This document shows positions 6,767 to 13,004 of a stretch of 13,004 nucleotides of DNA, one piece after another (within the stretch, counting starts at the first letter, position 1; every line of letters starts with the position of its first letter). Both the position numbers and the translations under genes were made by a program. The notes beneath the pieces were generated by a model. It was given only the letters and a program-made list of their open reading frames with translations, was not told the origin of the DNA and made no database searches. Origin of the DNA: Erysipelotrichaceae bacterium. GTDB taxonomy: Bacteria > Bacillota_I > Bacilli_A > Erysipelotrichales > Erysipelotrichaceae. The DNA is taken from the NCBI GenBank assembly GCA_900754715.1, contig CAAEDX010000207.1:1-13004 (forward strand), read 5' to 3'.

Positions 6767-8150
6767 TCTGTTCTTCCTCTTTTCCGATAAACCGTGTCAA
6801 GGCGTCGATCTGCGCCTGCACGGCCTCCGGCGCCGGACCGCCCGGCACCTTGCGCTGCGCGATGCACGTCTGCAGATCGATGGCCGCATACACATCTTCT
6901 TCGAACAGCGGATGGAACTGCTTCAGCGTATCCAGATCCACGTCATTGAGGGCACAATGATGGGCGATGCACCAGGCGACCAATTCGCCGATCGTGCGGT
7001 ATGCGTCCCGGAAAGGCACGCCCTTCTTGGTCAGATAATCGGCACAGTCGGTCGCGTTGATGAAGCCGCCCAGCGCAGCCTGCTTCATGTTTTCTGTGTT
7101 GAACCTCATGGTCTCAAACATCGGGATGAGCACTTGCAGGCTGTGCTTGACCGTGTCCAGCACATCGAACAGCGCTTCTTTGTCTTCTTGCATATCTTTA
7201 TTGTAAGCGAGGCTGAGCCCCTTCTGCATGCTCAGCAGCGTCATCAGATCACCGAATACGCGGCCGCTCTTGCCACGGATGAGCTCGCATACATCGGGAT
7301 TCTTCTTCTGCGGCATGATGCTCGATCCGGTGGAGAAGGCATCATCCAGCTCCGCAAAACGAAATTCCCATGTGCACCACAGGATGATCTCTTCACAGAG
7401 GCGGGAAAGATGCACCATCAAAATGGAACAGTCTGATGCCGTCTCCATGCAGTAATCCCGGTCAGAGACACCATCCATAGAATTATCGGTGATCTTGGCA
7501 AAGCCCAGTTCCTCACAGACGAACTGACGGTCGATCGGATAGGTCGTAGCGGCCAGCGCCCCTGAACCAAGGGGCATCTCATCCATCAGCTCCAGGGTGT
7601 TCTGCAGCCGCACACAGTCTCTTCTCAGCATATTGCCATAAGCCATGCACACATGGGCCAGCGTCACTGGCTGGGCCCGCTGCAGATGCGTATAGCCCGG
7701 CATCACCGCAGTCAGATGTGCCGATGCCTTCTCGCACAATGCCTTCATCATCTCAATGATGAGGGCACGGATGGTCTTGATCTCTTCCTTGACATACATG
7801 CGCATGTCCAGCGCGACCTGATCGTTGCGAGAACGGGCCGTATGCAGCCGTTTCCCTGCGTCACCGATCCGCGCGGTCAGCTCCTGCTCCACGAAAGTAT
7901 GGATATCTTCCGCACCTTCCATGATGAGCTTGCCGGCCTCGATATCGTCCAGGATCGTCTGCAGCCCGTTCACGATGGCTTCGCCGTCCGCCGCGCTGAT
8001 GATGCCCTGACGGGCGAGCATCTTCGCGTGTGCCATGGAGCCCGTGATGTCCTGCCGATACAGCCGCTGATCAAAAGGCAGCGACGCATTCAGCACATCG
8101 AGGCTATGGTCGGTCTCCTTGGCAAATCTTCCGGTCCACAGCTTTGCCAT
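6759..8150 (-). CDS. argH: Argininosuccinate lyase
   Basis: It cleaves argininosuccinate to arginine and fumarate, the last step of the pathway. The 463-residue protein belongs to the fumarase/aspartase superfamily and is probably a cytosolic tetramer. It starts MAKLWTGRF as family members do. HTARSRNDQ is at 103-111 and PGYTHLQRAQP at 151-161 contains a conserved His. The mobile signature loop GSSIMPQKKNPD is at 275-286, with the serine that acts as catalytic acid/base. ATG 8150 comes three bases after the argG stop, with GGAG overlapping that stop. Its 3' end overlaps argC by eight bases. Length and motifs are intact. Confidence 0.98.
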   Translation of the reverse strand: MAKLWTGRFAKETDHSLDVLNASLPFDQRLYRQDITGSMAHAKMLARQGIISAADGEAIVNGLQTILDDIEAGKLIMEGAEDIHTFVEQELTARIGDAGKRLHTARSRNDQVALDMRMYVKEEIKTIRALIIEMMKALCEKASAHLTAVMPGYTHLQRAQPVTLAHVCMAYGNMLRRDCVRLQNTLELMDEMPLGSGALAATTYPIDRQFVCEELGFAKITDNSMDGVSDRDYCMETASDCSILMVHLSRLCEEIILWCTWEFRFAELDDAFSTGSSIMPQKKNPDVCELIRGKSGRVFGDLMTLLSMQKGLSLAYNKDMQEDKEALFDVLDTVKHSLQVLIPMFETMRFNTENMKQAALGGFINATDCADYLTKKGVPFRDAYRTIGELVAWCIAHHCALNDVDLDTLKQFHPLFEEDVYAAIDLQTCIAQRKVPGGPAPEAVQAQIDALTRFIGKEEEQNA

Positions 8151-8153
8151 AGC

Positions 8154-9389
8154 TTACTCCACGCCCGGCATGTCCGGTTCTTCTTTTGCCTTGATCGCGC
8201 GCACCTTCAGCGGCAGGCCATACAGATGGATGAAGCCGGCTGAATCAGACTGATCATAGCAGTCGTCCTCATCAAAGGTCGCCATGCCTGCGGAATACAG
8301 TGAGAAGGGTGAAGTGACAGATACCGGCATGATGTTGCCTTTGTACAGCTTCAGCGTCACATCCCCGGTCACAGCTTCCTGCGTGCTTTCGACGAAAGCG
8401 CTCATCGCCTTGCGTAGCGGCGTATACCACTGTCCGTTATAGACAAGCTCAGCGAACTTCAGCGCCATCTGTGCCTTATAATGCTGGGTCTCCTTATCCA
8501 GCGTGATCTCTTCCAGCTTTTCATGCGCCTTGTACAGCACGGTTCCTCCCGGAGTCTCATATACGCCGCGGGACTTCATGCCGACCAGACGGTTCTCCAC
8601 GATATCCAGGATGCCGCAGCCATTGGCTCCGCCCAGCGCATTGAGCTTTTCAATGACTTGCACACAGTTCATTTCCACGCCATCGACCATCGTCGGCACA
8701 CCTTTTTCAAAATGAATGGTCACATTGGTCGGTTCATCCGGGGCCTGCAGCGGAGATACGCCCATTTCCAAAAAGCCTTCTTTTTCCAGCGGCGCCTCAT
8801 TGGCCGGATCTTCCAGATCCAGTCCTTCATGCGAAAGATGCCACAGGTTCTTGTCTTTGGAATAATTGGTCTCTGCCGTGATCTTCAGCGGGATGTGATG
8901 AGCCTTTGCGTATTCGATCTCCTTTTCGCGGGAATTCAGCTCCCAGAAGCGCCACGGCGCGATGATGTCGATCTCCGGCGCAAATGCCTGGATGGCCAGC
9001 TCAAAGCGCACCTGATCATTGCCTTTTCCGGTGCAGCCATGGCAGATGGCGTCGGCGCCTTCTTTCTTCGCGATCTCCACGATGCGCTTGGCGATCAGTG
9101 GACGCGCGAAGCTGGTGCCCAGCAGATAATGCTCATATGCCGCGCCGGCCTGCATGGTCGGGATGATATAGTCATTGACGAATTCTTCGGTCAGATCTTC
9201 GATATACAGCTTGGACGCTCCGGTCTTGAGTGCTTTTTCTTCCAGGCCGTCCAGTTCAGTTCCCTGGCCGACGTTGCCGCTGACGGCAATGACCTCACAG
9301 CCATAGTTTTCCTTCAGCCACGGAATGAGCACGGAGGTATCCAGTCCTCCGGAATAAGCAAGCACGATCTTGTTGTACGTTTTCTTCAT
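8154..9389 (-). CDS. argG: Argininosuccinate synthase
   Basis: It condenses citrulline and aspartate with ATP cleavage to AMP and pyrophosphate. The 411-residue protein begins [19 protein letters not shown]; the N-type ATP pyrophosphatase loop AYSGGLDTS is at 11-19. [11 protein letters not shown] (91-101) and [14 protein letters not shown] (117-130) are the family's substrate-binding segments. I chose ATG 9389 because a strong GAGGAGGAA site ends six bases upstream. The frame runs 24 codons further up, but that stretch is the T-box terminator and is not coding. It is the first gene of the operon, so it is directly controlled by the leader RNA. argG and argH sit at the head although they act last in the pathway. 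Confidence 0.98.
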   Translation of the reverse strand: MKKTYNKIVLAYSGGLDTSVLIPWLKENYGCEVIAVSGNVGQGTELDGLEEKALKTGASKLYIEDLTEEFVNDYIIPTMQAGAAYEHYLLGTSFARPLIAKRIVEIAKKEGADAICHGCTGKGNDQVRFELAIQAFAPEIDIIAPWRFWELNSREKEIEYAKAHHIPLKITAETNYSKDKNLWHLSHEGLDLEDPANEAPLEKEGFLEMGVSPLQAPDEPTNVTIHFEKGVPTMVDGVEMNCVQVIEKLNALGGANGCGILDIVENRLVGMKSRGVYETPGGTVLYKAHEKLEEITLDKETQHYKAQMALKFAELVYNGQWYTPLRKAMSAFVESTQEAVTGDVTLKLYKGNIMPVSVTSPFSLYSAGMATFDEDDCYDQSDSAGFIHLYGLPLKVRAIKAKEEPDMPGVE

Positions 9390-9395
9390 TTTCTG

Positions 9396-9404
9396 TTCCT
9401 CCTC
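9396..9404 (-). promoter_or_regulatory. argG ribosome binding site
   Basis: GAGGAGGAA on the minus strand ends six bases before ATG 9389. It lies just downstream of the T-box terminator's T tract, so it is present only in read-through transcripts. It fixes the argG start at 9389 rather than 9461. Confidence 0.85.
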
Positions 9405-9407
9405 AAT

Positions 9408-9437
9408 AAAAAAATGCCGTCCTTCAAAGGACGACAT
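9408..9437 (-). terminator. T-box regulated terminator (attenuator) before argG
   Basis: On the minus strand a ten-base-pair stem (9437-9428 with 9423-9414, one U-G pair) with loop UUGA is followed by seven Ts (9414-9408). Its 5' arm contains the CGUCCUU segment (9433-9427). The alternative antiterminator needs this same segment, giving the mutually exclusive pair expected of a T-box. Confidence 0.88.
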
Positions 9438-9640
9438 TGCGCGGTACCACCTTACTTCCACCCATCCTGTATGATGGATGACACCTCGTTCGTAACGCGA
9501 ACCACGTTGACTGCCTCATTTGCATTTCGACATCAAAGCTCCAAGACACGTTCCGGATGCTTCTCCTCAGGCTTTCACCGGCCGCCCTCTCTCTTTAGAA
9601 GAACGCTCTCCGTACTACTCCTCTTCATTGCTTTGGAAGC
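9408..9640 (-). promoter_or_regulatory. T-box riboswitch leader, probable tRNA-Arg (specifier CGU)
   Basis: The minus strand carries the T-box core AAGGTGGTACCGCG (9453-9440). Within it UGGUACC is the bulge that pairs with the free tRNA acceptor end. AAGG and GCG pair with CGUCCUU (9433-9427) to form the antiterminator. Upstream is a stem I with closing arms GCTTCCAA and TTGGAGC (near 9640 and 9543). It also has an ATGAAGAGG kink-turn-like segment (about 9627) and the conserved AGAGAG...GGTGAAAGCC region (about 9594-9570). In the specifier loop, AGTA (9616-9613) stacks below CGGA/TCCG (9612-9609 with 9557-9554). The 3' side then reads GAA-CGT-G, placing CGU (9550-9548) in the codon position, followed by a purine. 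CGU is arginine, matching the genes controlled. Uncharged tRNA-Arg would stabilise the antiterminator and switch the operon on. The class is very secure; the codon reading rests on a manual alignment. Confidence 0.93.
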
Positions 9641-9669
9641 ATTATATGCTATTTGCATATTTTTTTCAA
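9641..9669 (-). promoter_or_regulatory. Promoter of the arginine operon
   Basis: On the minus strand TTGAAA (9669-9664) is followed by exactly 17 bases and TATAAT (9646-9641), near-perfect for the housekeeping sigma factor. The expected start of transcription, around 9634, falls at the first arm of T-box stem I. The promoter begins 20 bases after the stop of the DUF1810 gene. Confidence 0.85.
9644..9660 (-). promoter_or_regulatory. Inverted repeat inside the arginine promoter, possible operator
   Basis: ATATGC (9660-9655) and GCATAT (9649-9644) form perfect six-base arms around AAATA. The dyad lies in the -35/-10 spacer and overlaps the -10 hexamer, where a bound repressor would block the polymerase. 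It does not fit the ArgR box consensus (TGAAT...ATTCA) well. It may be chance in an AT-rich stretch. Confidence 0.3.
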
Positions 9670-9689
9670 TATCATTTACACAATTTTCA

Positions 9690-10112
9690 TCATTTTTCAT
9701 TGAACCCTAGCATCTGCAGCGTACGTCCATCCCGCTTGCCATGATAGAAGCGTTCCAGCACCTGCGTAAACAGCGGTTCATGGTTGACTGCCTCAAACAA
9801 TGTCATGCAGGAACACAGTTTCAGATCATCCGGGCGGCCCATAAGGGCGATGGGGTCATCCATGCCTGTTGCCAGCAATGCCGCAGTGATCTCACGCAGA
9901 CGCGCTCCCAGCAAAGGATGCGCCAGATAGTGCCTTGCCTCATCCGCATCCGCGATGCCATAAAACATCGACATATCACTGTATCCCAGCCCTTTCAGCT
10001 GCGGGAACACAAACCAGATCCAATGTCCCCGCTTGCGGCCCGCGCGGATCTCATCGAGCGCCTGAGCATAGCTGTGCTGCTGGGCCCTGACAAAACGTTC
10101 CAGCTCATCCAT
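9690..10112 (-). CDS. DUF1810-family protein
   Basis: This small soluble protein of 140 residues consists of almost nothing but a DUF1810 domain. Signature segments are DELERFVRAQ at the start, YAQALDEIRAGRKRGHWIWFVFPQLKGLG (about 16-44) and a GRPDDLKLCSCMTLFE stretch (about 92-107). The short C-terminus ends HGKRDGRTLQMLGF. There is no signal peptide or membrane segment. The molecular function of the family is not known to me. The start is uncertain. I took ATG 10112, two bases after the DUF4430 stop; a TTG at 10118 overlapping that stop as TTGA would add two residues. Neither has a clear ribosome binding site, so translation is probably coupled to the preceding gene. It is the last gene of the ygiQ group, with no terminator visible before the arginine promoter. 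Confidence 0.87.
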   Translation of the reverse strand: MDELERFVRAQQHSYAQALDEIRAGRKRGHWIWFVFPQLKGLGYSDMSMFYGIADADEARHYLAHPLLGARLREITAALLATGMDDPIALMGRPDDLKLCSCMTLFEAVNHEPLFTQVLERFYHGKRDGRTLQMLGFNEK

Positions 10113-10114
10113 GC

Positions 10115-10543
10115 TCAAAACGAAGCGATCAGCGTAAAGACAAAGGCATCGCCGTCCTCGATCATCACATCATCCGCAGCCGGGCAATAGCCGGCAGCCA
10201 GGCAAGATGCGTTGTTTTCAGAACTGTAAGTCAGCCATGGCCCGTTGTCCATATCTTGGGTCAGACCGGCGATCGATTCGAGCAGTGAGCCATATTCGCT
10301 CTGAGAAAGCTCGGCATCCAGGGCTTCGGTCTCTTGCAGAAACTCGCTCAGCGTCTGCGCATCCGTATGGAAAGTCTCATTCAACACTTCTTTTTCCGGG
10401 TCCTGGGTCTGGTCGATCACGGTCACCGTGACTTCCTTAGCTCCCTGAGTGCCAGATGGCGCAAGCAGCGCTGCGCCGATAATGACTGCGGCGATCACGA
10501 CGATGGCCGCGGCCGCAAAGATCAGTTTTTTCTTCATCTTCAT
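10115..10543 (-). CDS. Membrane-anchored DUF4430 (transcobalamin C-terminal-like) protein
   Basis: The protein has 142 residues. Residues 1-6 (MKMKKK) are followed by one hydrophobic segment (about 7-28) and then a soluble domain, so it is either anchored by an uncleaved N-terminal helix or secreted. No lipobox cysteine is visible. The domain fits DUF4430: a TLSEFLQ segment near 64-70, then GLTQDMDNGPWLTYSSENN (about 93-111) and DVMIEDGDAFVFTL near the end (about 125-138). Cys114 and Cys120 could form a disulphide outside the cell. DUF4430 resembles the C-terminal domain of animal transcobalamin and intrinsic factor and often accompanies transporters. The gene follows an ECF S component by 12 bases with an AGGA site just before the ATG. 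A joint role in capturing and importing a small molecule is likely; vitamin B12 is only a suggestion. Confidence 0.82.
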   Translation of the reverse strand: MKMKKKLIFAAAAIVVIAAVIIGAALLAPSGTQGAKEVTVTVIDQTQDPEKEVLNETFHTDAQTLSEFLQETEALDAELSQSEYGSLLESIAGLTQDMDNGPWLTYSSENNASCLAAGYCPAADDVMIEDGDAFVFTLIASF

Positions 10544-10555
10544 TTTTCCTTTCTT

Positions 10556-11056
10556 TCATCTCATCATCCGTCTCTCGATCTGAAGCAACGCCTTCCTCAT
10601 CGGTTCAAACAAGAACAGCAGGACGAGAAAGGTCAGACACCCCTGGATCAGCGAGGTCTTCAGGCCCATGAGCATATACAGCACCGTCACCGTGTCACTC
10701 AGCAGCAAGAATGGCAGATCCACCAGCTGTCCGGTGAGAAACGAGAAGAACGCGCCATAAAAGGGTACGAAGCCGGGATGGCGGTCAAGCAGACCGCGGC
10801 TCGCTGAAAACAACAGTCCATAGGTCGGAAAGATGATCAAATAAGCGATGTTCCAGAACATGATCCCATGCAAAAGCAGATGCACGGCGGCGAACAACAA
10901 ACAGGAGAGCACGGTCTCCCGCCGTGTGAACACTTGCGAAAAAGCCAGGATCGTAAAGGTGATCATCTCCAGATAGAGGATGTCGGAAAAAGCCTGGAAC
11001 ACCACATAGAGGATGGTGCCCATCAGCGCGATGCGCGTCAGCTCTCTGGTCTTCAT
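10556..11056 (-). CDS. ECF transporter S component (substrate unknown)
   Basis: This hydrophobic 166-residue protein has about five or six membrane segments (around 8-28, 30-45, 48-64, 70-90, 97-118 and 125-150) and a basic tail. The N-terminus MKTRELTRIALMGTILYVV has the small-residue helix typical of S components. These bind a vitamin or metal precursor and dock on the shared EcfT/EcfA1/EcfA2 module, which is not encoded here. No substrate-defining motif is recognisable to me and no riboswitch precedes it. The chosen ATG (11056) overlaps the ygiQ stop as ATGA; a frame extending 15 codons upstream only runs into ygiQ. The DUF4430 gene follows directly, so the two probably work together. Confidence 0.82.
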   Translation of the reverse strand: MKTRELTRIALMGTILYVVFQAFSDILYLEMITFTILAFSQVFTRRETVLSCLLFAAVHLLLHGIMFWNIAYLIIFPTYGLLFSASRGLLDRHPGFVPFYGAFFSFLTGQLVDLPFLLLSDTVTVLYMLMGLKTSLIQGCLTFLVLLFLFEPMRKALLQIERRMMR

Positions 11057-12861
11057 CGGCGCCGTTTCACATCGGCCGGCTTTTTCCAGGGAATCAGGCA
11101 TTTTGGCCCATTGCCGATCAGATCCTCCCGATGCGCCTTGCGTAAGGCGCGCAGCACGATATCATGGTTCTTCGGATAGCTGTACTGCATCAGCGCGCGC
11201 TGTTCCAGCTTCTCCTCATACGTTTTGGCGACATAGACCGGCTTCATCGTGCGCGGATCCAGACCCGTATGGTACATGCAGGTAGCCAGCGTGCCCGGAG
11301 TCGGATAGAAGTCCTGAACCTGCTGCGGCGTATGGCGGATCTTCTTCAGATAACAGGCCAGCTCGATCGCGTCGTTGAGCGTACAGCCCGGATGTGAGCT
11401 CATCAGATACGGGACCAGATATTGTTTCTTTCCGAATTCCCGGTTCTTTTCGTGGTATTTCTCCACAAATCTCAAATACAGTTCTTTGCGCGGCTTGCCC
11501 ATCTTATCCAGCACGGCAGCGCTGATGTGTTCCGGCGCCACTTTCAGCTGGCCGCTGATGTGGTATTGCACCAAACGATCAAAAAACGTCTCATCTTTAT
11601 CATACATCAGATAATCATAACGAATGCCGGAACGGATGAACACTTTCTTCACGCCAGGCAAGGCGCGCAGCGCATCGAGCATCTCCACATAATGCGTATG
11701 ATCGACCTTCAGGTTCGCACAGGGCTTTGGCCACAGACACTGCCGTTTCGCACAGGCGCCATGTTCCGCCTGCTTGTCACAGGCCGGGCGGGAAAAGTTT
11801 GCGCTCGGTCCGCCGACATCGTGGATATAGCCCTTGAATGAAGGCATCGCAATGATCTTCTTCGCTTCTTCCACCACGCTGTCCACGCTGCGGGAAGAGA
11901 TGACCCGGCCCTGATGCGAAGTGATGGCGCAGAAGGCGCAAGAGCCAAAACAGCCGCGGTTGCTCGTGATCGAAAACTGCACCTCTTCAATAGCAGGCAC
12001 ATATTTGTATTTTGGATGATACGTCCGTTCATAAGGCAGTGAGTAAGTAAAGTCCATCTGTTCCTGGGTGAGCGGCAGCGGCGGCTGATTGCAAACCACA
12101 TACCATCCCTCATATGGTTCGATCAGGATGCGGGAATTGATGGCATCCTGGTTTTCATATTGGATCATGAAGCTTTTGGCATAGGCGCGCTTATCGTTCT
12201 TCACTTGTTCATAAGAAGGCAGGACGATGTAGTCATCGACGATCCAGTCGATCCGTTTCGTCTTCCACACCGTACCGCGGATATAGCAGATGTCGCTGAT
12301 CTTCATCCCGCTGTTGAGGGCATCGGCCACTTCGATGATGGTATTCTCGCCCATGCCGAACATGAGCAGATCGGCCTGGGAATCCATCAGGATCGAGCGG
12401 CGCACCCGGTCATCCCAGTAATCATAATGCGCGAGCCGCCGCAGGCTGGCCTCGATGCCGCCGATCATGATCGGCACATGCGGAAACAGCCGCTTGAGGA
12501 TCTGCGTATAGACGATGGTCGGCCGATCCGGCCTTTTTCCCATGATGCCTTCATCCGAATACGCGTCTTTGTCTCTGCGGCGCTTGTTCACCGAATAATG
12601 GTTGACCATCGAATCGATGTTGCCGGCCGAGACGAGGAAGCCCAGGCGCGGCTCGCCAAACTGCAAAAACTCCTCATCCCGATGCCAATCCGGCTGAGCG
12701 AGGATGGCGCAGCTATAACCGAACGCCTGCAGCGTGCGGGTGATGATGGCACAGCCGAATGAAGGATGATCCACATACGCATCTCCCAGCACATAGACAA
12801 AATCCACTTGTTCAAAGCCTTGTTCAAGCATCTCTTCTCTGCTCGTCGGTAAAAAAGCCAT
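11053..12861 (-). CDS. ygiQ: YgiQ-family (UPF0313) radical SAM protein
   Basis: The protein has 602 residues, in the usual range for YgiQ. An N-terminal domain (about 1-280) starts with the family pattern PTSREEMLEQGFEQVDFVYVLGDAYVDHPSFG and includes GGIEASLRRLAHYDYWDD (134-151). The radical SAM core follows, with the 4Fe-4S ligands Cys304, Cys308 and Cys311 in RGCFGSCAFC. After it comes a YIHDVGGPSANFSRPACDKQ segment with further cysteines, then LKVAPEHIS and the conserved QVQDFYPTPGTLATCMYHTG. The reaction and substrate of YgiQ are unknown. ATG 12861 was chosen because AAGGGGA lies about six bases upstream; an in-frame ATG at 12909 has no ribosome binding site. The stop overlaps the S-component start. 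It heads the four-gene group. Confidence 0.95.
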   Translation of the reverse strand: MAFLPTSREEMLEQGFEQVDFVYVLGDAYVDHPSFGCAIITRTLQAFGYSCAILAQPDWHRDEEFLQFGEPRLGFLVSAGNIDSMVNHYSVNKRRRDKDAYSDEGIMGKRPDRPTIVYTQILKRLFPHVPIMIGGIEASLRRLAHYDYWDDRVRRSILMDSQADLLMFGMGENTIIEVADALNSGMKISDICYIRGTVWKTKRIDWIVDDYIVLPSYEQVKNDKRAYAKSFMIQYENQDAINSRILIEPYEGWYVVCNQPPLPLTQEQMDFTYSLPYERTYHPKYKYVPAIEEVQFSITSNRGCFGSCAFCAITSHQGRVISSRSVDSVVEEAKKIIAMPSFKGYIHDVGGPSANFSRPACDKQAEHGACAKRQCLWPKPCANLKVDHTHYVEMLDALRALPGVKKVFIRSGIRYDYLMYDKDETFFDRLVQYHISGQLKVAPEHISAAVLDKMGKPRKELYLRFVEKYHEKNREFGKKQYLVPYLMSSHPGCTLNDAIELACYLKKIRHTPQQVQDFYPTPGTLATCMYHTGLDPRTMKPVYVAKTYEEKLEQRALMQYSYPKNHDIVLRALRKAHREDLIGNGPKCLIPWKKPADVKRRR

Positions 12862-12892
12862 GTGATCCCCTTCTTTCTTTACATATGTCATG

Positions 12893-12921
12893 ATTTTAAC
12901 ATGTTCCATCCGGATTGAAAA
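12893..12921 (-). promoter_or_regulatory. Possible promoter of the ygiQ group
   Basis: TTTTCA (12921-12916, four of six matches), 17 bases, then TAAAAT (12898-12893, five of six matches) lie on the minus strand upstream of ATG 12861. They would give a leader of about 25 bases. The -35 is weak and there is no independent support. Confidence 0.4.
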
Positions 12922-12939
12922 GATTTACCAGATCCGGAT
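12908..12939. repeat. Two copies of the palindrome ATCCGGAT before ygiQ
   Basis: ATCCGGAT occurs at 12908-12915 and 12932-12939, with centres 24 bases apart. The second copy extends to the ten-base palindrome GATCCGGATC (12931-12940). One copy lies in the spacer of the candidate ygiQ promoter next to its -35 and the other just upstream of the -35. This is an arrangement seen in operators, but no known regulator's site is recognised. Confidence 0.4.
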
Positions 12940-13004
12940 CATGTGTCCTCTTTCAGATGCCGGGAAGCTTCGCATATGCTCAATGCGCTCATCTGTCCGC
13001 TATA
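12939..13004 (-). CDS. Possible 3' end of an upstream minus-strand gene (partial)
   Basis: On the minus strand one frame is open from the window edge for 21 codons and stops at TGA 12941-12939. It reads ALSICEASRHLKEDT at its end, which looks like an ordinary amphipathic C-terminus. The other two minus frames stop within the first five codons. The stretch is too short to assign a family. A plus-strand frame from ATG 12941 is also open to the edge but lacks a ribosome binding site. If real, the gene would end 77 bases before ygiQ. Confidence 0.33.
   Translation of the reverse strand, partial: YSGQMSALSICEASRHLKEDT

Noticed and set aside
9390..9461. N-terminal extension of ArgG from an in-frame ATG at 9461
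   Set aside because: The stretch is the T-box antiterminator and terminator, and the strong ribosome binding site at 9396-9404 serves ATG 9389.
9644..9660. Dyad in the argG promoter as a classical ARG box
   Set aside because: It lacks the TGAAT and ATTCA half-sites of the ArgR consensus, so I report it only as an unassigned dyad.
12862..13004. Cobalamin riboswitch upstream of the ygiQ/ECF/DUF4430 group
   Set aside because: The 143 available bases are too short for, and show no trace of, the conserved B12-box or core helices.
12941..13004. Start of a plus-strand gene at ATG 12941
   Set aside because: It is open to the window edge but has no ribosome binding site and its ATG abuts a palindrome. 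The minus-strand frame is at least as good, and both are too short.
1..13004. CRISPR arrays, insertion sequences, tRNA or rRNA genes, prophage or defence genes
   Set aside because: No regularly spaced repeats, transposase-like frames, terminal inverted repeats or RNA-gene signatures are visible. All coding sequence is housekeeping-like or of the ygiQ/ECF group.

Overview
The window looks like a chromosomal stretch from a moderately GC-rich (mid-50s %, by eye) member of the Bacillota. The evidence is the strong AGGAGG-type ribosome binding sites, sigma-A-like promoters, a T-box leader RNA, and the bifunctional ArgJ (acetyl-cycle) arginine pathway. An ECF-transporter S component and a DUF4430 protein also fit a gut Firmicute. 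An Erysipelotrichia-like host is a guess, not a demonstration. I see no mobile elements, rRNA or tRNA genes, CRISPR arrays or phage genes.

Left end, plus strand (1-1264): the C-terminal part of an M20D metallopeptidase/amidohydrolase, cut by the window edge, is followed by its own promoter and an AIM24/TIGR00266-family gene. A hairpin with A-tract and T-tract (1263-1301) lies between this gene and the convergent arginine operon and can terminate both.

Centre, minus strand (1301-9669): one long operon in the order argG-argH-argC-argJ-argB-argD-argF plus a small ACT-domain gene. The genes touch or overlap by a few bases, except for a 17-nt argB-argD gap. Together they encode every step from glutamate to arginine by the cyclic acetyl route (ArgJ, ArgB, ArgC, ArgD, ArgJ again, ArgF, ArgG, ArgH); only carbamoyl-phosphate synthase is not here. 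The operon is preceded by a near-consensus promoter and a T-box riboswitch whose specifier reads as CGU (arginine). Transcription should therefore rise when tRNA-Arg is uncharged. ArgB carries the N-terminal helix typical of arginine-inhibited acetylglutamate kinases, giving a second level of control. The last gene is a COG3603/ACT_7-type protein, the family to which the animal arginine sensor CASTOR1 belongs. That makes it the most interesting unknown here.

Right end, minus strand (9690-12861): a compact group of ygiQ (UPF0313 radical SAM), an ECF transporter S component, a membrane-anchored DUF4430 protein and a DUF1810 protein, again with overlapping or nearly touching ends. It lies directly upstream of the arginine promoter with no visible terminator between. 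A weak candidate promoter flanked by two copies of an 8-bp palindrome lies before ygiQ. The last 66 bases may be the end of a further minus-strand gene.

There is no gene-free stretch above 300 bases. The longest (9390-9689) is fully occupied by the argG ribosome binding site, T-box leader and promoter.
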